Positions 48,200 through 60,239 of a stretch of DNA of 64,000 nucleotides are shown here, in pieces. Source of the DNA: Fragum whitleyi (lineage: Eukaryota > Mollusca > Bivalvia > Cardiida > Cardiidae). The notes under the pieces are model-generated. The model did no database searches, was not told the origin of the DNA, and saw nothing but the letters and a program-made list of their open reading frames with translations. The stretch lies in NCBI GenBank assembly GCA_948146395.1, contig OX411554.1:43699369-43763368 (forward strand), in the 5' to 3' direction. Numbering within the stretch: position 1 is the stretch's first letter; every line of letters starts with the position of its first letter. The position numbers and the translations under genes are program-made.

Positions 48200-50080
48200 A
48201 CACATTATTCACCCTTTTTAGACCGATCTTTTGACTGTTGGGTTCAATGTTCCGTTTCGTAGAAAAACATAATAAACATGTCACCTGAGCTTGCAAGGTC
48301 GAGGTATAAATGTTGTGAAGTTTCTTAAATTGGCATTGAAAGACATTTTAGCACACAGAAATAGACCGTTTTAACATCTTTTAATTTTTCTGGCGACAAA
48401 TTTTACGTAAGAAATAGGGTCTACGAATCAAGCCAATAGAAACAGGCGTTTTGCTATCATCACAAACTGTTCCTGAAACTTAGAGGATGGCTTTAAGAAA
48501 CGTTTAAGCTGCTTTCAACAAATTTCCGATTGAATTTCAAATACTGGTGCAACGCAATCTTGTTATTTAGTCTTTGCTCGTTACTGCGCCGACAAGCTAC
48601 CGACATCAAGTCGAATTGTTATTTGATAATAGCGGATGATCTGTTAATAATTAGCACACTAACGATTTACAAATATGGTTAATAATTATAAGTCAATTTC
48701 CGAAGGGAAAATGATGGTTTGATAATTGCCGAATCGTTCGTAACTCGTCAATCGTCCTGAAGAAGTAATTTCCAAGTTTTATCCTCTTTAAGGCAGGTCT
48801 TCACTATGATCACGAGATGAGTGCTTACCCCACCCATTCTCCAACCATGCAATGTAGGTGGATTTATCAGACAAAATGCAAAGCTTTTTACAACCGATTG
48901 TGTGGAATTGCAGAAGAGGTCAATCGCGAAATGGATATTCTAATCCATTATGAAAATAGCATATGTATCCTTGTGAACTTTCTCTGATTGTGTTGTCAAG
49001 TGAGACGTTCAACAAAGGTCTCCGGTAGCATCAATATTACACCCAATATATGCGGCTATATAGTTGTTCTGCCAAAAGTAGCAAAGAATGATAAAAGATC
49101 GTTGAAAGATTTTTTTCTTAAATTTAAATTTTGTAGACTATTTTTGGAGTCAAGTAAACAAATAATACTAAATACACTCATGCCCATAGATTTGAAAGCC
49201 AATCTGAAAATGGGCACATACCTAAATTCTTAAGAGTGGGTATTATCTTGTAAAGAGGAAACAGATATTCAATTCATATTAAACTGCTTATTTATCAAAT
49301 GACCTAAATCTGTTTTTGACGACAGTTCTAATAATAAAAAGACTAGCGTACTAAAAGGAATGGTTTGGTTTCTGAGGTTCCACAACATTAAATATAAATT
49401 CATAATATACACCCATTATGATGACATAGCGTTGTCATGTAAAACAAAATAGGGCAAAAATACGCCTACAAGTGTATATTTTGACAACCTGTTTTGTTAT
49501 ACAAAACGCTCGAGACTCACTGGGTACACCCTGAAGCTTTGTTGTATTTGGCAATTGTTGTCCATATGTCACTCGCGGACTGTCCGCAATCCAAAAACAC
49601 TCATTTTTCCTTCAAACAAATTCACTCTAGATAACGAAATAAGGCACATCTACAAATGACGGAAATGAGGCGTTTTTAGTGGAAATCAGTATATGTCTGA
49701 TGAAAAACTTTTGATGTCGACTGGCAATCCTATTACCAGTTTTTTCTATGCTATCATGGGCTTACAGACTAATTACATTTGCTATAGAGGACGATATATG
49801 ACTTTTATGTATGAAAACTTTAACAGACAATGAGACATATTTATTGTGAAGGTTCTATATTTTCGATTTCATAGATTTAGTCCGTCGTTGCTTGATAAAC
49901 ATTGTGTTAGACTCACAAAAATTATGGTCGATTCAAAATTTTGTGTGCGAGACATTTACAACAATTTCACATTTATACAAGATGAGACTCGGACCCGATT
50001 GTTCATGCGTTCTGAGTCTGCACTCTATGTACTTTTGATACGTGTAACTACTTCACACTAATTAGATTAGTCCACACGAG
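48200..50080. other. Non-coding DNA, nothing recognised
   Basis: No exon with splice support or repeat family was found in this 1.9 kb. Short frames at 48012-48296 (-), 48988-49233 (+) and 49846-50061 (+) are not accepted. Confidence 0.45.
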
Positions 50081-50082
50081 TA

Positions 50083-50166
50083 TATCGAGGGATCAGTGCA
50101 AGACTGTACTAAGTGTATATACATTGTATATACACTTAGTACAGTCTTGCGCTAAACCCTCGATAT
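50083..50166. repeat. 84-bp near-perfect hairpin
   Basis: The inner arm gcaagactgtactaagtgta plus tataca pairs exactly with its complement around a ttg loop. The stem continues outward imperfectly to tatcgaggg and ccctcgata. It lies 890 bp beyond the stop codon of the receptor gene. It could be a foldback element or a structured RNA. Confidence 0.8.
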
Positions 50167-50634
50167 GCGCGTCATGCACGTATAACTTGCATGTATTGAA
50201 AAAAAAAAGAAGAAAAAGAAAGAAACACGACTATGCTGCCATTATACTGACTTTTTTCCGATTGTTGCGTGCTCTTTTCTATGTCCTAATACAAAGATAA
50301 CGCTATTTACAGAAAAGTTATTAATCCCAAAATATGTTTTCCCCAGAACATTTTATTTGTCGTTGTAGGATTTTTCGCTTGAAGAAAGTGGTTCTATTCA
50401 ACAACTATCAAATAACCTTCTAGTGCTTTTCTCGGCATATTCTTAATGTTTACACAAAACTTCAGTGGACAGTGTAGAGTAAGATCATCCTGCATAAAAA
50501 GGAATTCTGAACTTTAACTACACTGTCTGATTTCTGCTTCATCATCTTGGGAAAAACTTGAACTAGACCAATTAAAATATCCACAGATTTTGAAATTTGT
50601 TTAAAAAATTCAACCGAAGAAGAATAAATATTAA

Positions 50635-51043
50635 AGATAGTTACATCGTGAAATTGACATTATTTATAAAAAAACATTCTAAAGCGCTCACTCAGCGCTT
50701 CATTCATTCAGTTTAAACACTCACTCAAACCATTCAAAAACGCTAAAAATGTACGTTAACACCTGAATGAATAACGTAGGAACCCAATTGCGATTTCACT
50801 GACTTTATTGAAATTTTGAGCGTCTGATTGGTTTTTGAAGAAATAGGAAGTATTTATAGAACTTTATACATGTCTTATTAAAGGGAGGCAATATATATCT
50901 CTCATTTTGTTCTTTTTGAACAAAATTAGCGATATTGCATTACCTCCCTTAGATTTCACTAGATCCTCTCACTCATTCAACATCATTCCGAATTCATTCA
51001 AAAATCATTCAACTTGTCAAGTTCACGATGTTATTAATTGTAA
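50635..51043. mobile_element. CAGTTAATAAC MITE, copy 9, forming the receptor 3' flank
   Basis: Left gatagttacatcgtgaaatt, central gggaggcaatatatatctct with complement, right cacgatgttattaattgta. Its right end is 14 bp beyond the stop codon of the receptor gene on the minus strand, so any 3' UTR must be MITE sequence. Confidence 0.85.
50804..50809 (-). terminator. Candidate poly(A) signal within the MITE
   Basis: On the minus strand AATAAA reads at 50809-50804, about 250 nt after the receptor stop codon, inside MITE copy 9. It is the first canonical hexamer I find downstream of the stop. Use is inferred. Confidence 0.4.
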
Positions 51044-51056
51044 GACCTAAAGACAT

Positions 51057-51714
51057 TCACCTTCTTCTTGATAATATTTTTCTAAACGCTTCCCTGAACT
51101 CCTGGCTACTAAAATTATACAGAATCGGGTTAATTGTAGAGTTCACATAGGTCATCCAGAATGTTATCGTGAACACACTCTCGGGTACCAGCGAGTCTTT
51201 AATACAGCTTATGTCAAACACGAAGTGAAACGGGACCCAGCAAATGACGTAACCAACAATGATATACGTTAGTGTGACGAAAACTTTGGAATCTCGTTTC
51301 CGGCGAGACATCGTGGCATTTATGTTTCGCGTGATCACATGTCGCTCTTCCGGTTGATGTCTGGTGTGAGTTGTCTCGCCATTTTTGTCGCCATCTTTAT
51401 TTTGCGAACTTGTTTCCGGTTGGTTTGAATGATCCGAATGAGCTATGGTGACAACTGTCGTCTGCATCACGCTCTTGGTTGGTTCTACCTTTATTTTGCG
51501 GGTAAAGAACCCAACTTTCCTCTGCTTCTGCATACACATAAAGACCCGTATGTAACAGAACAATAGGACTGCGCATGAGCCGTGGTGTCCGAGGGTAGCT
51601 ACGATGATGACGAAAACCGGATTTAGCGATGGTTCCCATTTACATTCTCCAGGTACGCTGTTTTCTATCCTGTCAATAATACAGGGCGGTAACCAGAGGG
51701 CAAGCATGAACATC
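51057..51714 (-). CDS. Aminergic-type GPCR, coding exon 3 (TM4 end to C-terminus)
   Basis: The acceptor tactttcag precedes G|ATG TTC and the exon supplies W160 (last base) to residue 378. It holds the rest of TM4 (LALWLPPCII), ECL2 with C184 that should pair with C108, TM5 (FVIIVATLGHHGSCAVLLFC), a third loop of about 85 residues, TM6 with CWVPFHFVF (W319, P321, F322), TM7 with FWMTYVNSTINPILY (W346, Y349, NPILY motif) and helix 8 (FSSQEFREAFRKIL). TM7 has the aminergic W7.40/Y7.43 pair. TM5 lacks the usual proline 5.50 (Ser206) and any serine or glutamate at 5.46, and has two histidines at 5.47-5.48. The C-tail is short and basic (SRRR). No PDZ ligand or palmitoylation cysteine is visible. 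Confidence 0.95.
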
Positions 51715-52684
51715 CTGAAAGTAGAAACGTTGTTATTCTAAGGCTTGTCTGCGACCATATTGGAAATGGACGCAATTTAATTTTGTAAAATTTAGATTGC
51801 GCTTTAAATTCAAACACATGCCCAATTTCAGTTTTCAAAATATTCAGCCAATAGAGTTTTTTTGGATTGCATTCTCGCCATTACAATATGTGACCAGCCA
51901 GACGAAAAGGACCATATGGGTAGGCCAAATCGCAAAGTGTCCACCCTAGTCAGAGTGCGCGAACAGTGCAAACTGACTCAGGTCATAACTTTTAATACTT
52001 GGCTGATGTTCTGAACCTAGAATAATAATTGATTATTGATTAATTACATTTTTGAGGGTGTTAACATTTACAGGGACTCGAAAAATGGTTTAACGCCCGA
52101 ATGCGAAGCACGAGGTTGTTAAACTATTATGAGGGCCTCTGCAAATGTTAACACTCGAAAAAAAGTGAATTGTCTCTATTATTGCGTAAAGACTATTTAG
52201 TATGTATTGAAAGATAAATGATTTGTAAAAACGATTAAAAACAGGCTCCAATCCCCGAATGCACCGGAAGATTACGTTATGCATTGCTCCGTCACGTTTG
52301 TTTAAACTGACGTTGCCTCGTTGATTTATGACAGCACAAAATTTAACGCGGGAATAAGATCGTCGCCTTTATTTATGCTCTATATAAATGATAAACATAG
52401 AAACTGATCAAGTTTATAGGCCCTATGCGGGGATTTTTAAGCAATATAAGCCGGGCGTTAACGACAAGTGATTTGCCTTAATAATCCACTCTCCGTTATC
52501 GCCCGGGATTTGTTCGTCATCCTATGGTTATGACGACCCGAAAACGCACATTCTATAAAAAATATTCATGAATTATATCTTACAGTAAGAAAAATATGAA
52601 CATCGGCCTCCGAATGACCACTACTTGAAACCTTTTCTTTTTCAAAAGTTGAGTTAAATGAATGAGTTCACGCGGGGTCCTTTT
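51715..52684. other. Start of intron 2 of the receptor gene (3' side)
   Basis: Intronic. A short inverted pair (aatgttaac ... gttaacatt around 52060-52150) may be a small foldback. Nothing else is recognised. Confidence 0.5.
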
Positions 52685-53133
52685 ACAGTTAATAACATCG
52701 TGAAATTGACATTTATCTCAATATAAACCATTCTATATCGATCACTCAGCGCTCCAATGCTTCATTCCAAACACTCACTCAAACCATTCAAAAACGATCA
52801 AACCCATTGAAAAATATAGAATCAACAACATCATTCAAAATAAATTTTGACAGAGCAATATCGCGATTTCATTGACATAGATTTCTAATTCAAAAAGTTA
52901 GCGCCCCATAGGTTCTTTAAGAAATTTGAAGCTGTGCACAGAACTTGTATGTACTTTTTTATTAAAGGGAAGTAATCAATATCGCAAATTTTGTTCATCC
53001 CGAGCAAAATTTGTGATATAGGATTACCTCCCATTAAAATCACTCAAAACTCGCTCCTCACAATCATTCAATTTCATTCCTAAATCATTCCAAAATCATT
53101 CACCTTGTCAATTTCACGATGTTATTAACTGTA
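52685..53133. mobile_element. CAGTTAATAAC MITE, copy 10 (intronic, best preserved ends)
   Basis: TA|CAGTTAATAACATCGTGAA at the left and the exact complement at the right followed by TA. It best defines the family termini. Central gggaagtaatcaatatcgca and complement. Inside intron 2. Confidence 0.88.
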
Positions 53134-53591
53134 TCACGAAGGCGCATATTTATATATTCAAGGCAGAAAGGGTTCTAAGAGAAATTGTGTCTTCTAGAAA
53201 ACAAATGCTTTAAAATGAAGCCTAAAATGAGTTGTAGAAATACGCCTTTGCTAAACAAACGAGGGTTATAACAGAAAGAGAATTACGTTGTATAAGTATT
53301 GTGCTTTTCTAAGGAAAGCTTTCTAATTATTCAGGATCTATATTAGAAGTGGTCGGCATTTGTGTTTCATTTTTATCGCGACATAGAAAAGTCTGATTGA
53401 AAGAAATGTAATCAAGATGGTCATTTTCTCCTTTTTTATTACAGCAATATATATTCGTGACGCTTTATCTTTTCTTTTCTAAATGCAGTTACGACGTTAC
53501 GCTGTCTTCTTGATTTCTTTTGAAAAAGAATTAAGAATCATGAAAAGATTTTCGTTTATCAGAAATATTTGCAAATGTTCAGTTTGCAATT
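53134..53591. other. Intronic DNA, nothing recognised
   Basis: AT-rich; I see no repeat family or exon. Confidence 0.4.
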
Positions 53592-53925
53592 GATCTTATA
53601 ACTATACAAATATCCGCGTGATAACATCCCGTATGATATTTTTTATGATTTCACATAGTTATTTTTAGAACAGTGATATAATGTCGTTATTTTAAGAAAC
53701 TTGCATTTCAGTTAGAAAAAAAATGACGAAAACAAGACAAATGGAGGTTATAAGATAAATATAATACGTACTTAGTGTATTGTATGAAAAAAATATATAA
53801 CTCGGTTGTGAGAATTGACAATTGTCTCGACAGAGCCTCGACCATGATCAATTCTCCAAAACTCGTTAGATATTTTCTTTTCATATTTTCTTTTCATACA
53901 AAACACTAAGTACGTATTATATATG
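53592..53925. mobile_element. MITE with long hairpin, copy 3
   Basis: Same order as 8436 and 24234: tcgacagagcctcgac loop, arms with acgtacttagtgta and cactaagtacgtatta. One short duplication (ttttcatattttctttt) lies near 53878. Confidence 0.75.
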
Positions 53926-53942
53926 TCAACGCCAGACTAGTT

Positions 53943-54502
53943 ATAAACAGAAACCAACTTCTAATCGGTCACTGCATGTTTCTTTCTTTTCCACACATTT
54001 ATAAGTAAAGAATTGAATAGAACTTTTATTTCCTGCAAAAAAAAATCAATCTAAATGATTTTGGTAAATGAATTGTGTAAAAAGGACACACAGAGCGACT
54101 TCAAAACTTCAAAAAGGCAAAGAAAAAATTTAAAAAATCGCAAAATGCGGGGAATTTTCAAAATTTCAGTCGACGAAATACCGTTATGTTGTTGAAAAAT
54201 CACTATGCTTTTGATGCCTTAAAGGTTGCTGACTAGAAATAAGTAAAGAACAAATTATTTAAGGCGTTAATTTGAGTAAAAAGTGTGCACCTCACTCATC
54301 AATGATAATTTTGAAATGGGTGGTACTCATGTTCTGGTGCAAGTTAAGTTGTTTCTTCGGAGAATTTTTTGAGGAATTTTGGTTTTGCTATCTACCAAGA
54401 GAACGTGCTATCGAAACTCATCAAACACTTGCACCTTTATGATTATTAAGCAATAACTTTTGTGTTTATTTGAATGACCGATTAGAAGTTTGTTCAAGTT
54501 TA
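53943..54502. mobile_element. 586-bp MITE family, copy B (inverted, diverged)
   Basis: aacagaaaccaacttctaat at the left and attagaagtttgttcaagtt at the right, flanked by TA. The interior matches copies A and C in the opposite orientation (aaaattttcagtcgac type words; gtgaggtgc). About 26 bp shorter. Confidence 0.8.
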
Positions 54503-54583
54503 TTTAGTCTTTGTCCTACATTATCATCCAATCAGAAGGCTGGATTTTCAAATTTTTTTGAAGGTTTATTTTCCATAAACTTT

Positions 54584-56282
54584 CCAGTCCAGGGGCCTCT
54601 TTCAAGAAAAATATCGTACGATTTATCTTATAAATATCGTACGATTATATTTAAGACGGTCGTAAATGGCTTTCACAAAAATATCGTTGAAAATCGCAGA
54701 CTATACGACCTCATAAGATTATCGTAAAGTTGATCTTTCACATCTGAACGTGCTGATCATATGAAATAAACTTCCGCGTTAGTGGGTATATTGTCCGCTT
54801 TTTTAAATACCAAAAAGGGTAAATCAGCAAACTGACCTTAGAAAAGCCATTTACTTGTATATTAATGCACATTTAACGAGTTTTTTTTAAAGACTTAATT
54901 CGCCGAACTACACATTTCTCATCGCTATCTAAATGTCTTTGTCATTATAGTTATGCAAGTGCTCATAATTGCATAATTAATTTAGCTTACACTGTCGATT
55001 CCCTTTCCAATGATGTATACCCACTGTCGCGCCGAATGTGGAGCAATCGAACATTGGGCCACATTGTAAAAATGCGCATGCTCTAGTTAATGATCATCTT
55101 CACCAAGTTTTCGGTGTGTTTTTTTAATATCATTATATTTTATTATCATTGTTGTTTGGTTGGTTGGTTGTTTTCTGGTGAAGTATTAGCATGTATAAGA
55201 ATACAACATTTTTAAAAGGGTAAGATGAAAAAAAATGGCTCATCCATTTTTCTTATAAGTATTTGTTATGTTATTGTTCAAATCTGTAAAGTTCTGTGCC
55301 TATATGGAAGGTATTGAAACGAACTAAAAAAGGATGGTAATGAAATGAACTCTAGATGGATATTATATTCCATCGCTTTAATTCAAAATAAATTACCAAT
55401 AACTCTAACTTCGGTTCTAGTACAGTGCTCGTTGTCGTATCCGTGTAACTACAACAGTTACATGAAGCTCAGACATGTTTCATCTGGCTTAATGTCGCCG
55501 TTTAATTATTGTATCTGCTTGATTATTCGCTCAGTTCATCTTTGACGAAAAGAGAGAGGAGAAAATATCGAGTGCAGCGGTTTTGTTGTTGATGATGATG
55601 ATGATGTTGTTGTTGTTGTTAATAAGAAATATTCCTATTTATCAAGAATTGTATGATTTTGACTACAGGCTGCGGAATTTTCCTTTGAGTTTATGTCATA
55701 CTTGAAGCATGAAACACAGGAATCTATATTGCATAATGTGAGAGTAGTTGGTTTTTTTTTTTAAAATAAGTAAGTGATTTATATATGCGTAAAAATCTAT
55801 TGATTTGGTATCTCCTACTTTCTGTGTCACTAGGAAGGGTAAACAAACGTTTTCAGTCATGATCACAAAAGGATCATTCTTACGGTAAATAAACAACTGA
55901 ATGCCACTATGTAAACATTCTGCGACAATCGTACGATTATCGCAGAGTAAAGTCAAGCATCGGAATGATGGTGCATCAGTTGTTTTTAATATATCTCGTT
56001 TATTAGACTATATTGTACTTGGAAATTTGGCATGTGCATATATAAATAATCGTTCTAACATCCACGAGAGCTGGAAAGGAATCCGAATAATTTTAAGGCT
56101 CATAGGGACAAAATCGTAAAATTTACGACTGGTCTGAAGGTGTCGTATATTTTATCGTAGATTTCACGATACGACGCATTTCTTGAAAGCCAAAAAGTTT
56201 CTTGAAAGCCAATTTTATCGTACGATTGCGATACGACCAAATTTCAATCGTAGGACCTTTCTTGAAAGAGGCCCCAGGTTTA
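54584..56282. mobile_element. 1.7-kb element with ccaggggcctctttcaag ends
   Basis: ccaggggcctctttcaagaa at the left and ttcttgaaagaggccccagg at the right are inverted; both ends then carry atcgtacgat words. The flanking aggtttatttt occurs on both sides (54565 and 56278). No transposase is seen, although 1.7 kb would allow a remnant. The GGGGCC-type ends recall hAT-like elements (inference). Confidence 0.7.
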
Positions 56283-57190
56283 TTTTGATCATTATTTCAT
56301 TTAAACGTCGAGGTTTATTTGTTATTCCACGCATGCGTACAGACTAGAAACTACCCCTTCATAAATATGCAATGGCCACGTGATAAGTACACGTGAAAAT
56401 CGTAAAACTCGTGAACATGTTGTATAACGAATATCCTATGTATATTTTGATCTGGCATGGCATGGGTTACCATGTCGAATCTCTTATGGAACGACGACTT
56501 TTCTACTTGCCTGAACATTTATATTTATTCAAGAAAAGTAACGCTAACTAATAGAATCTAATTGAACAGTGCAATATACCCTATACTTATTTCTTAGCGT
56601 TTATTCCAGTAAATTTCTCGTTTAATTACTTTTGGTCCCATTTAAATTTGGTAAAATCTCGTTTCATAATCAGCTATAGATGAGGCGTATTGTAGTCCTA
56701 TAAAAATTAACAAAGACAATTAATTTAGTTGATGACACAAGAAAGTGTTCGGGAAGAAGGGTCATTGCATGTGCATATATCCCAGGTGTGATGGACTGTA
56801 TAACATTTTTTGTCTCAACAGAATAGTATAATTAGATTGCCCTTCATACATAAGTTCGTAAACAATTACTAGCAGATTTATTCAATAAAGAGACATTTAT
56901 TACATACGATAATACGATTCCGTTAAGTATTTTATTCTTTCAAAGAAACATGCTAAACAGATTGAAAATTTTGAGATTTTCGTTCATCTATGTTGTCAGG
57001 TAAATAAAACCATATTATACTTCATATTTGTCTTCTGTGATGGCTCTTCATAAATACTCAATATTTGCGTGCATAATTTCAACAACTCCATATTTGGAAA
57101 GAGTGGGGCGTTTACTTGTAACAAATGTATCTGTCTTATTCCGTTTAAATCGTGCGATATGATGCCAATACAATAAATGGCGGGAAAAAG
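56283..57190. other. Intronic DNA, nothing recognised
   Basis: No repeat family or exon could be supported. Confidence 0.4.
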
Positions 57191-57310
57191 ACTAAGTCAG
57201 TTAAACGCTATTAATTGAAAATTAAACGATTTAAACAGCCTCAGTCGGTCGCTACGCTCCCCCCTTTCGGCTGTTTAAATCGTTTAATTTTCAATTATTA
57301 GCGTTTAACT
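57191..57310. repeat. Hairpin (gttaaacgctattaattgaa)
   Basis: agttaaacgctattaattga plus aaattaaacgatttaaacag pairs with ctgtttaaatcgtttaattt plus tcaatta-ttagcgtttaact. The loop is about 35 bp with cagtcggtcgctacgctccc. Probably a foldback element. Confidence 0.8.
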
Positions 57311-57432
57311 ATTACGTAGTTGATTTCGTGCCCATTTTGCAGATAAATTTAGTTTAAATATACGAGGGTGTGTCGTGTCTTCAGGCAAGCGATCCAATCT
57401 GGGTCAAGCTATAGTAACGAGGTTTAAATTAG

Positions 57433-59233
57433 GGATGGTAACAAGTACTAATTTTACTAATCGATTACTCGGTTACCTTTCCGATCGAGTACTCGAGTAC
57501 TCGTACAGAATTGACTACTTTTAAAACATAAAAAGTACTTTGGTACTTAATTTTCTTATGATTTTATTTTTCTTTCCGATTACTCGATAAGTAATAGTTA
57601 TAGTTCATTTCTGACAATTTACGCGATATAACCTAAGCGGAGCGTTAGCGGAGCGCAAGGTTATACGCGTAAATTGTCAGAATATGAACTATAACTGTCT
57701 TACCGATCGACTTATTTTTTCATCAAATAACGCTTATTCAATTGAGTTGCACGTCAATCAATGATGTCATTCATTTTTGTTGCGTCATACATTCTTCAAT
57801 CAAATCGAGGTAAACAAAAAAGTGGGAGGAGCGAATTTAATCACTATCGCGTTTCTGTAATTATTTTATCATACGGCCAGACAAAATCAGACAATCAGAC
57901 AAAAACTTTCGGTGAACAAAACCTCGTGATTGCTGCTAGTGGATTTTGTATTCCTCTCACTGGTAGTTGTTTTTTTTTTTTTTTGCGGACAATGTTCCTC
58001 ATTTTAGGGATTTCGTATTTTTAGGTAAAAAACTTATCTATCACGACATATTCAGCCGCGCAGTGCAAGCTCGTCTGTCTATCATTCAAACGGTCCCGGG
58101 TTCGATCCCCGACGGTGGCACATATCCTTTACGACTATTTGTCTCCCACCTATGGGTCGATAATCGTAGACCTATGTGGTATAGCAGCCTGAGACTAGTA
58201 AATGAATGGTTCTACTGGGGTAAGAAATACCGGGAATTCATTGTGCTCCAGCCTCCGCAATATAACTGAAGGCTTGTTGAAAGCGGTGTTAAACCCCATA
58301 CAAACAAACAAAACCACGGTAAATTCATTATCATTATGCAACAAGACAGTAGAAAACATTCACAGTGCATTGAAAAGCTCTAGTTACCAAGTTTTGGTTC
58401 TCAACCGATACGTCAAAGTTAAAGGGGTGTGACACACAGGCTTTCGATATTAATCAGCTATCAAATGCATAATATGCTTCGAAACACTTTCTTTCTGCAA
58501 ATATCTGTATCCCTAGAATCCTTTAAGTAGGCATTGTGTATCTTTTCTACAATAATTTTGCATACATGTAACTTTCATATGAACGTTTGATTGCATTTTT
58601 ATAAGAGTGGGACCTTTGTAGAACGATTTAATTAAAATGTCGTTCAAGAGATCCAAAGTATTCATTTTAAAAAGGAAGTGAGATTTTATATCGTTTCAAC
58701 CCTGTCGTCTTTTCTTATTTTTATGTCAATGTGAAAATGTGGAGTACAGAACGGCTTGGTTCGAGAAAATTCGTCTGTGTCATTCTTACTGCGATTGATA
58801 TGTTATTATCAAAATCATTGCTTTATCCGCTAAATCTTGTCTTGATTAATATGCAGACAAATTATTAAAGAATTTTTCATCTCCTTTTGATTAGTAATTG
58901 TGTATAAGCATTACTTCAAAAGAACATTAATAAAACGTTTTTTAATTAAAAATACTCGATTACAAGTTAAGGGTCTTTCGGGACTTTTAATCAGACAAGA
59001 TTATGACGTCACTGTCTGGTTTTGAATGTAGTCCCCGCCCATTATGACCTCAAATCACGTAGGTCACTTATTCGAATAGATCGTCAGGTTATGGGATATA
59101 TTTTTTGAATTTCAAACGAGATAGCGACCTTTCATTGGCCGAAAAAATAGGGCGATCGGTAAGTGAAATTAGTAATCGATACTCGGACATTCGATCGAGA
59201 ACTCGATTACTCGGGTATTCGTTCTCATCCCTA
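57433..59233. mobile_element. 1.8-kb element with tagggatg ends, with nested SINE
   Basis: tagggatggtaacaagtac at the left and gtattcgttctcatccctag at the right are inverted, both followed by cgattactcg words. Contents: a hairpin at 57590-57697 (tagttatagttca...gaactataactg) and SINE copy 6. No transposase is visible; the frames inside come from the SINE and hairpin. Confidence 0.75.
58044..58315 (+). repeat. V-SINE-like element, copy 6
   Basis: Degenerate head agccgcgcagtgcaagctcg with T-arm cgggttcgatccccg, body with cccacctatgggtcgataat and tail gcggtgttaaaccccataca then caaacaaa. Nested in the element at 57433. Confidence 0.8.
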
Positions 59234-59384
59234 GTTTAAATCATCCTTTACCCAAAATATAGTGTTTTTATTTTTGTGTTGATTGATTGATCAATATCTT
59301 ACCCACAATATTTTTATTTTGAGCCCATGATCACATATCTTAAGATAAATGACATTTTAATATACAAAATGTGTATCGTGAGGG

Positions 59385-59520
59385 ATGTCAAGCCCTGCGA
59401 TCAGGATGAGAAAACGGTGCAAACTGTTTGCAAATCACACCTGCTTTGCTCTCGCATTTTGTGCAAAGCAGGGTGTTAATCGCAACTAGTTGGCACCGTT
59501 TTGGTATCCTGAACACAGAG
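59385..59520. repeat. Hairpin of the 'gctttgcacg' family, next to receptor exon 2
   Basis: caagccctgcgatcaggatg plus agaaaacggtgc at the left, gcaccgttttggtatcctga plus cacagagctt at the right, centre cctgctttgctctcg and gcaaagcaggg. It starts 59 bp downstream of the exon 2 donor. Confidence 0.65.
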
Positions 59521-59578
59521 CTTCTGTCGGACGAGCGAATCGTTAGTCATAATGATGAACTAAGGATAATGTACGCAC

Positions 59579-59708
59579 CATGCCCCAGCGATAGACAGCA
59601 AGCATGTCTTCTCATTATGATATTGTCGATAGTGTATGTACCAAGTCACGCTCCAGAATCGGTCGATTGAGATCAGCAACAGTGTGAATACGGATACGAA
59701 CGTCATAC
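59579..59708 (-). CDS. Aminergic-type GPCR, coding exon 2 (TM3 to TM4 start)
   Basis: The acceptor ttttatttatag precedes GT ATG ACG and the donor is GCATG|GTGCGT. The exon is 130 nt: it enters with two bases completing G117 and leaves with two bases of W160. The peptide MTFVSVFTLLLISIDRFWSV is TM3; its DRF (D132-R133-F134) is the DRY-position motif, and DRF is also found in vertebrate histamine H3 receptors. ICL2 (HYRQYHNEKT) and LLSIAGA of TM4 follow, and W160 is the TM4 reference tryptophan. A small exon bounded in TM3 and TM4 is, to my knowledge, also the layout of vertebrate histamine H3/H4 genes. If not spliced at this donor, translation stops seven codons later. Confidence 0.92.
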
Positions 59709-59889
59709 CTATAAATAAAATAAAATTGTTTGAAATATATCAAATGTCGGTTTTATCAGTCATCCAAAATAGTTTCTGTAAAAAAGATTCTTGTACATCA
59801 AAGCAGACAATATTCGATCCCGGGATCTTACGGTCCACCAACAAACAGCCAAACCACATGACCTCGGACTCCACCAATAAAGGTATAGG

Positions 59890-59962
59890 GGATATTGAAT
59901 GAGTGGTCATGGAATACCGAATTTATTAAACGAGTCATCCGTAAACAGATAAAAACGAGGCT
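59890..59962. repeat. Fragment of the repeat at 5288
   Basis: ggatattgaatgagtggtca and gtaaacagataaaaacgagg match 5283-5352. It is truncated on the right. Intronic. Confidence 0.6.
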
Positions 59963-60239
59963 ATTGGAAGGGTCAGGATGCCAGACAAGGAATGCACAGG
60001 TTGTGTATCTTTTCATTCCAAGACGGTAATGATGACACTAGGGCAGGGAACGGAAGTCGGTTTGCCTGTGTTAGCTATAACGAGCGTGATTAAAAGTTGT
60101 TACACGCGAGTACTCATGTCCTTATGCATACCGTTGCAAGAGATCACAGATTTATACGTTCCAGAGACTTGCTTTCTGTGACATAAGTGCAGGGGTCAGA
60201 ATCTTAGAACATGAATGTTTTATTAGGTGTACAAGCTTC

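Noticed and set aside
49250..49480. Possible retroelement coding fragment (e.g. KGMVWFLRFHNIKYK)
   Set aside because: Weak resemblance only, no conserved motif, not extendable on either side.
57967..58269. Plus-strand 100-residue frame
   Set aside because: It runs through the V-SINE-like copy at 58044-58315 and a poly-T run, so it is not a gene.
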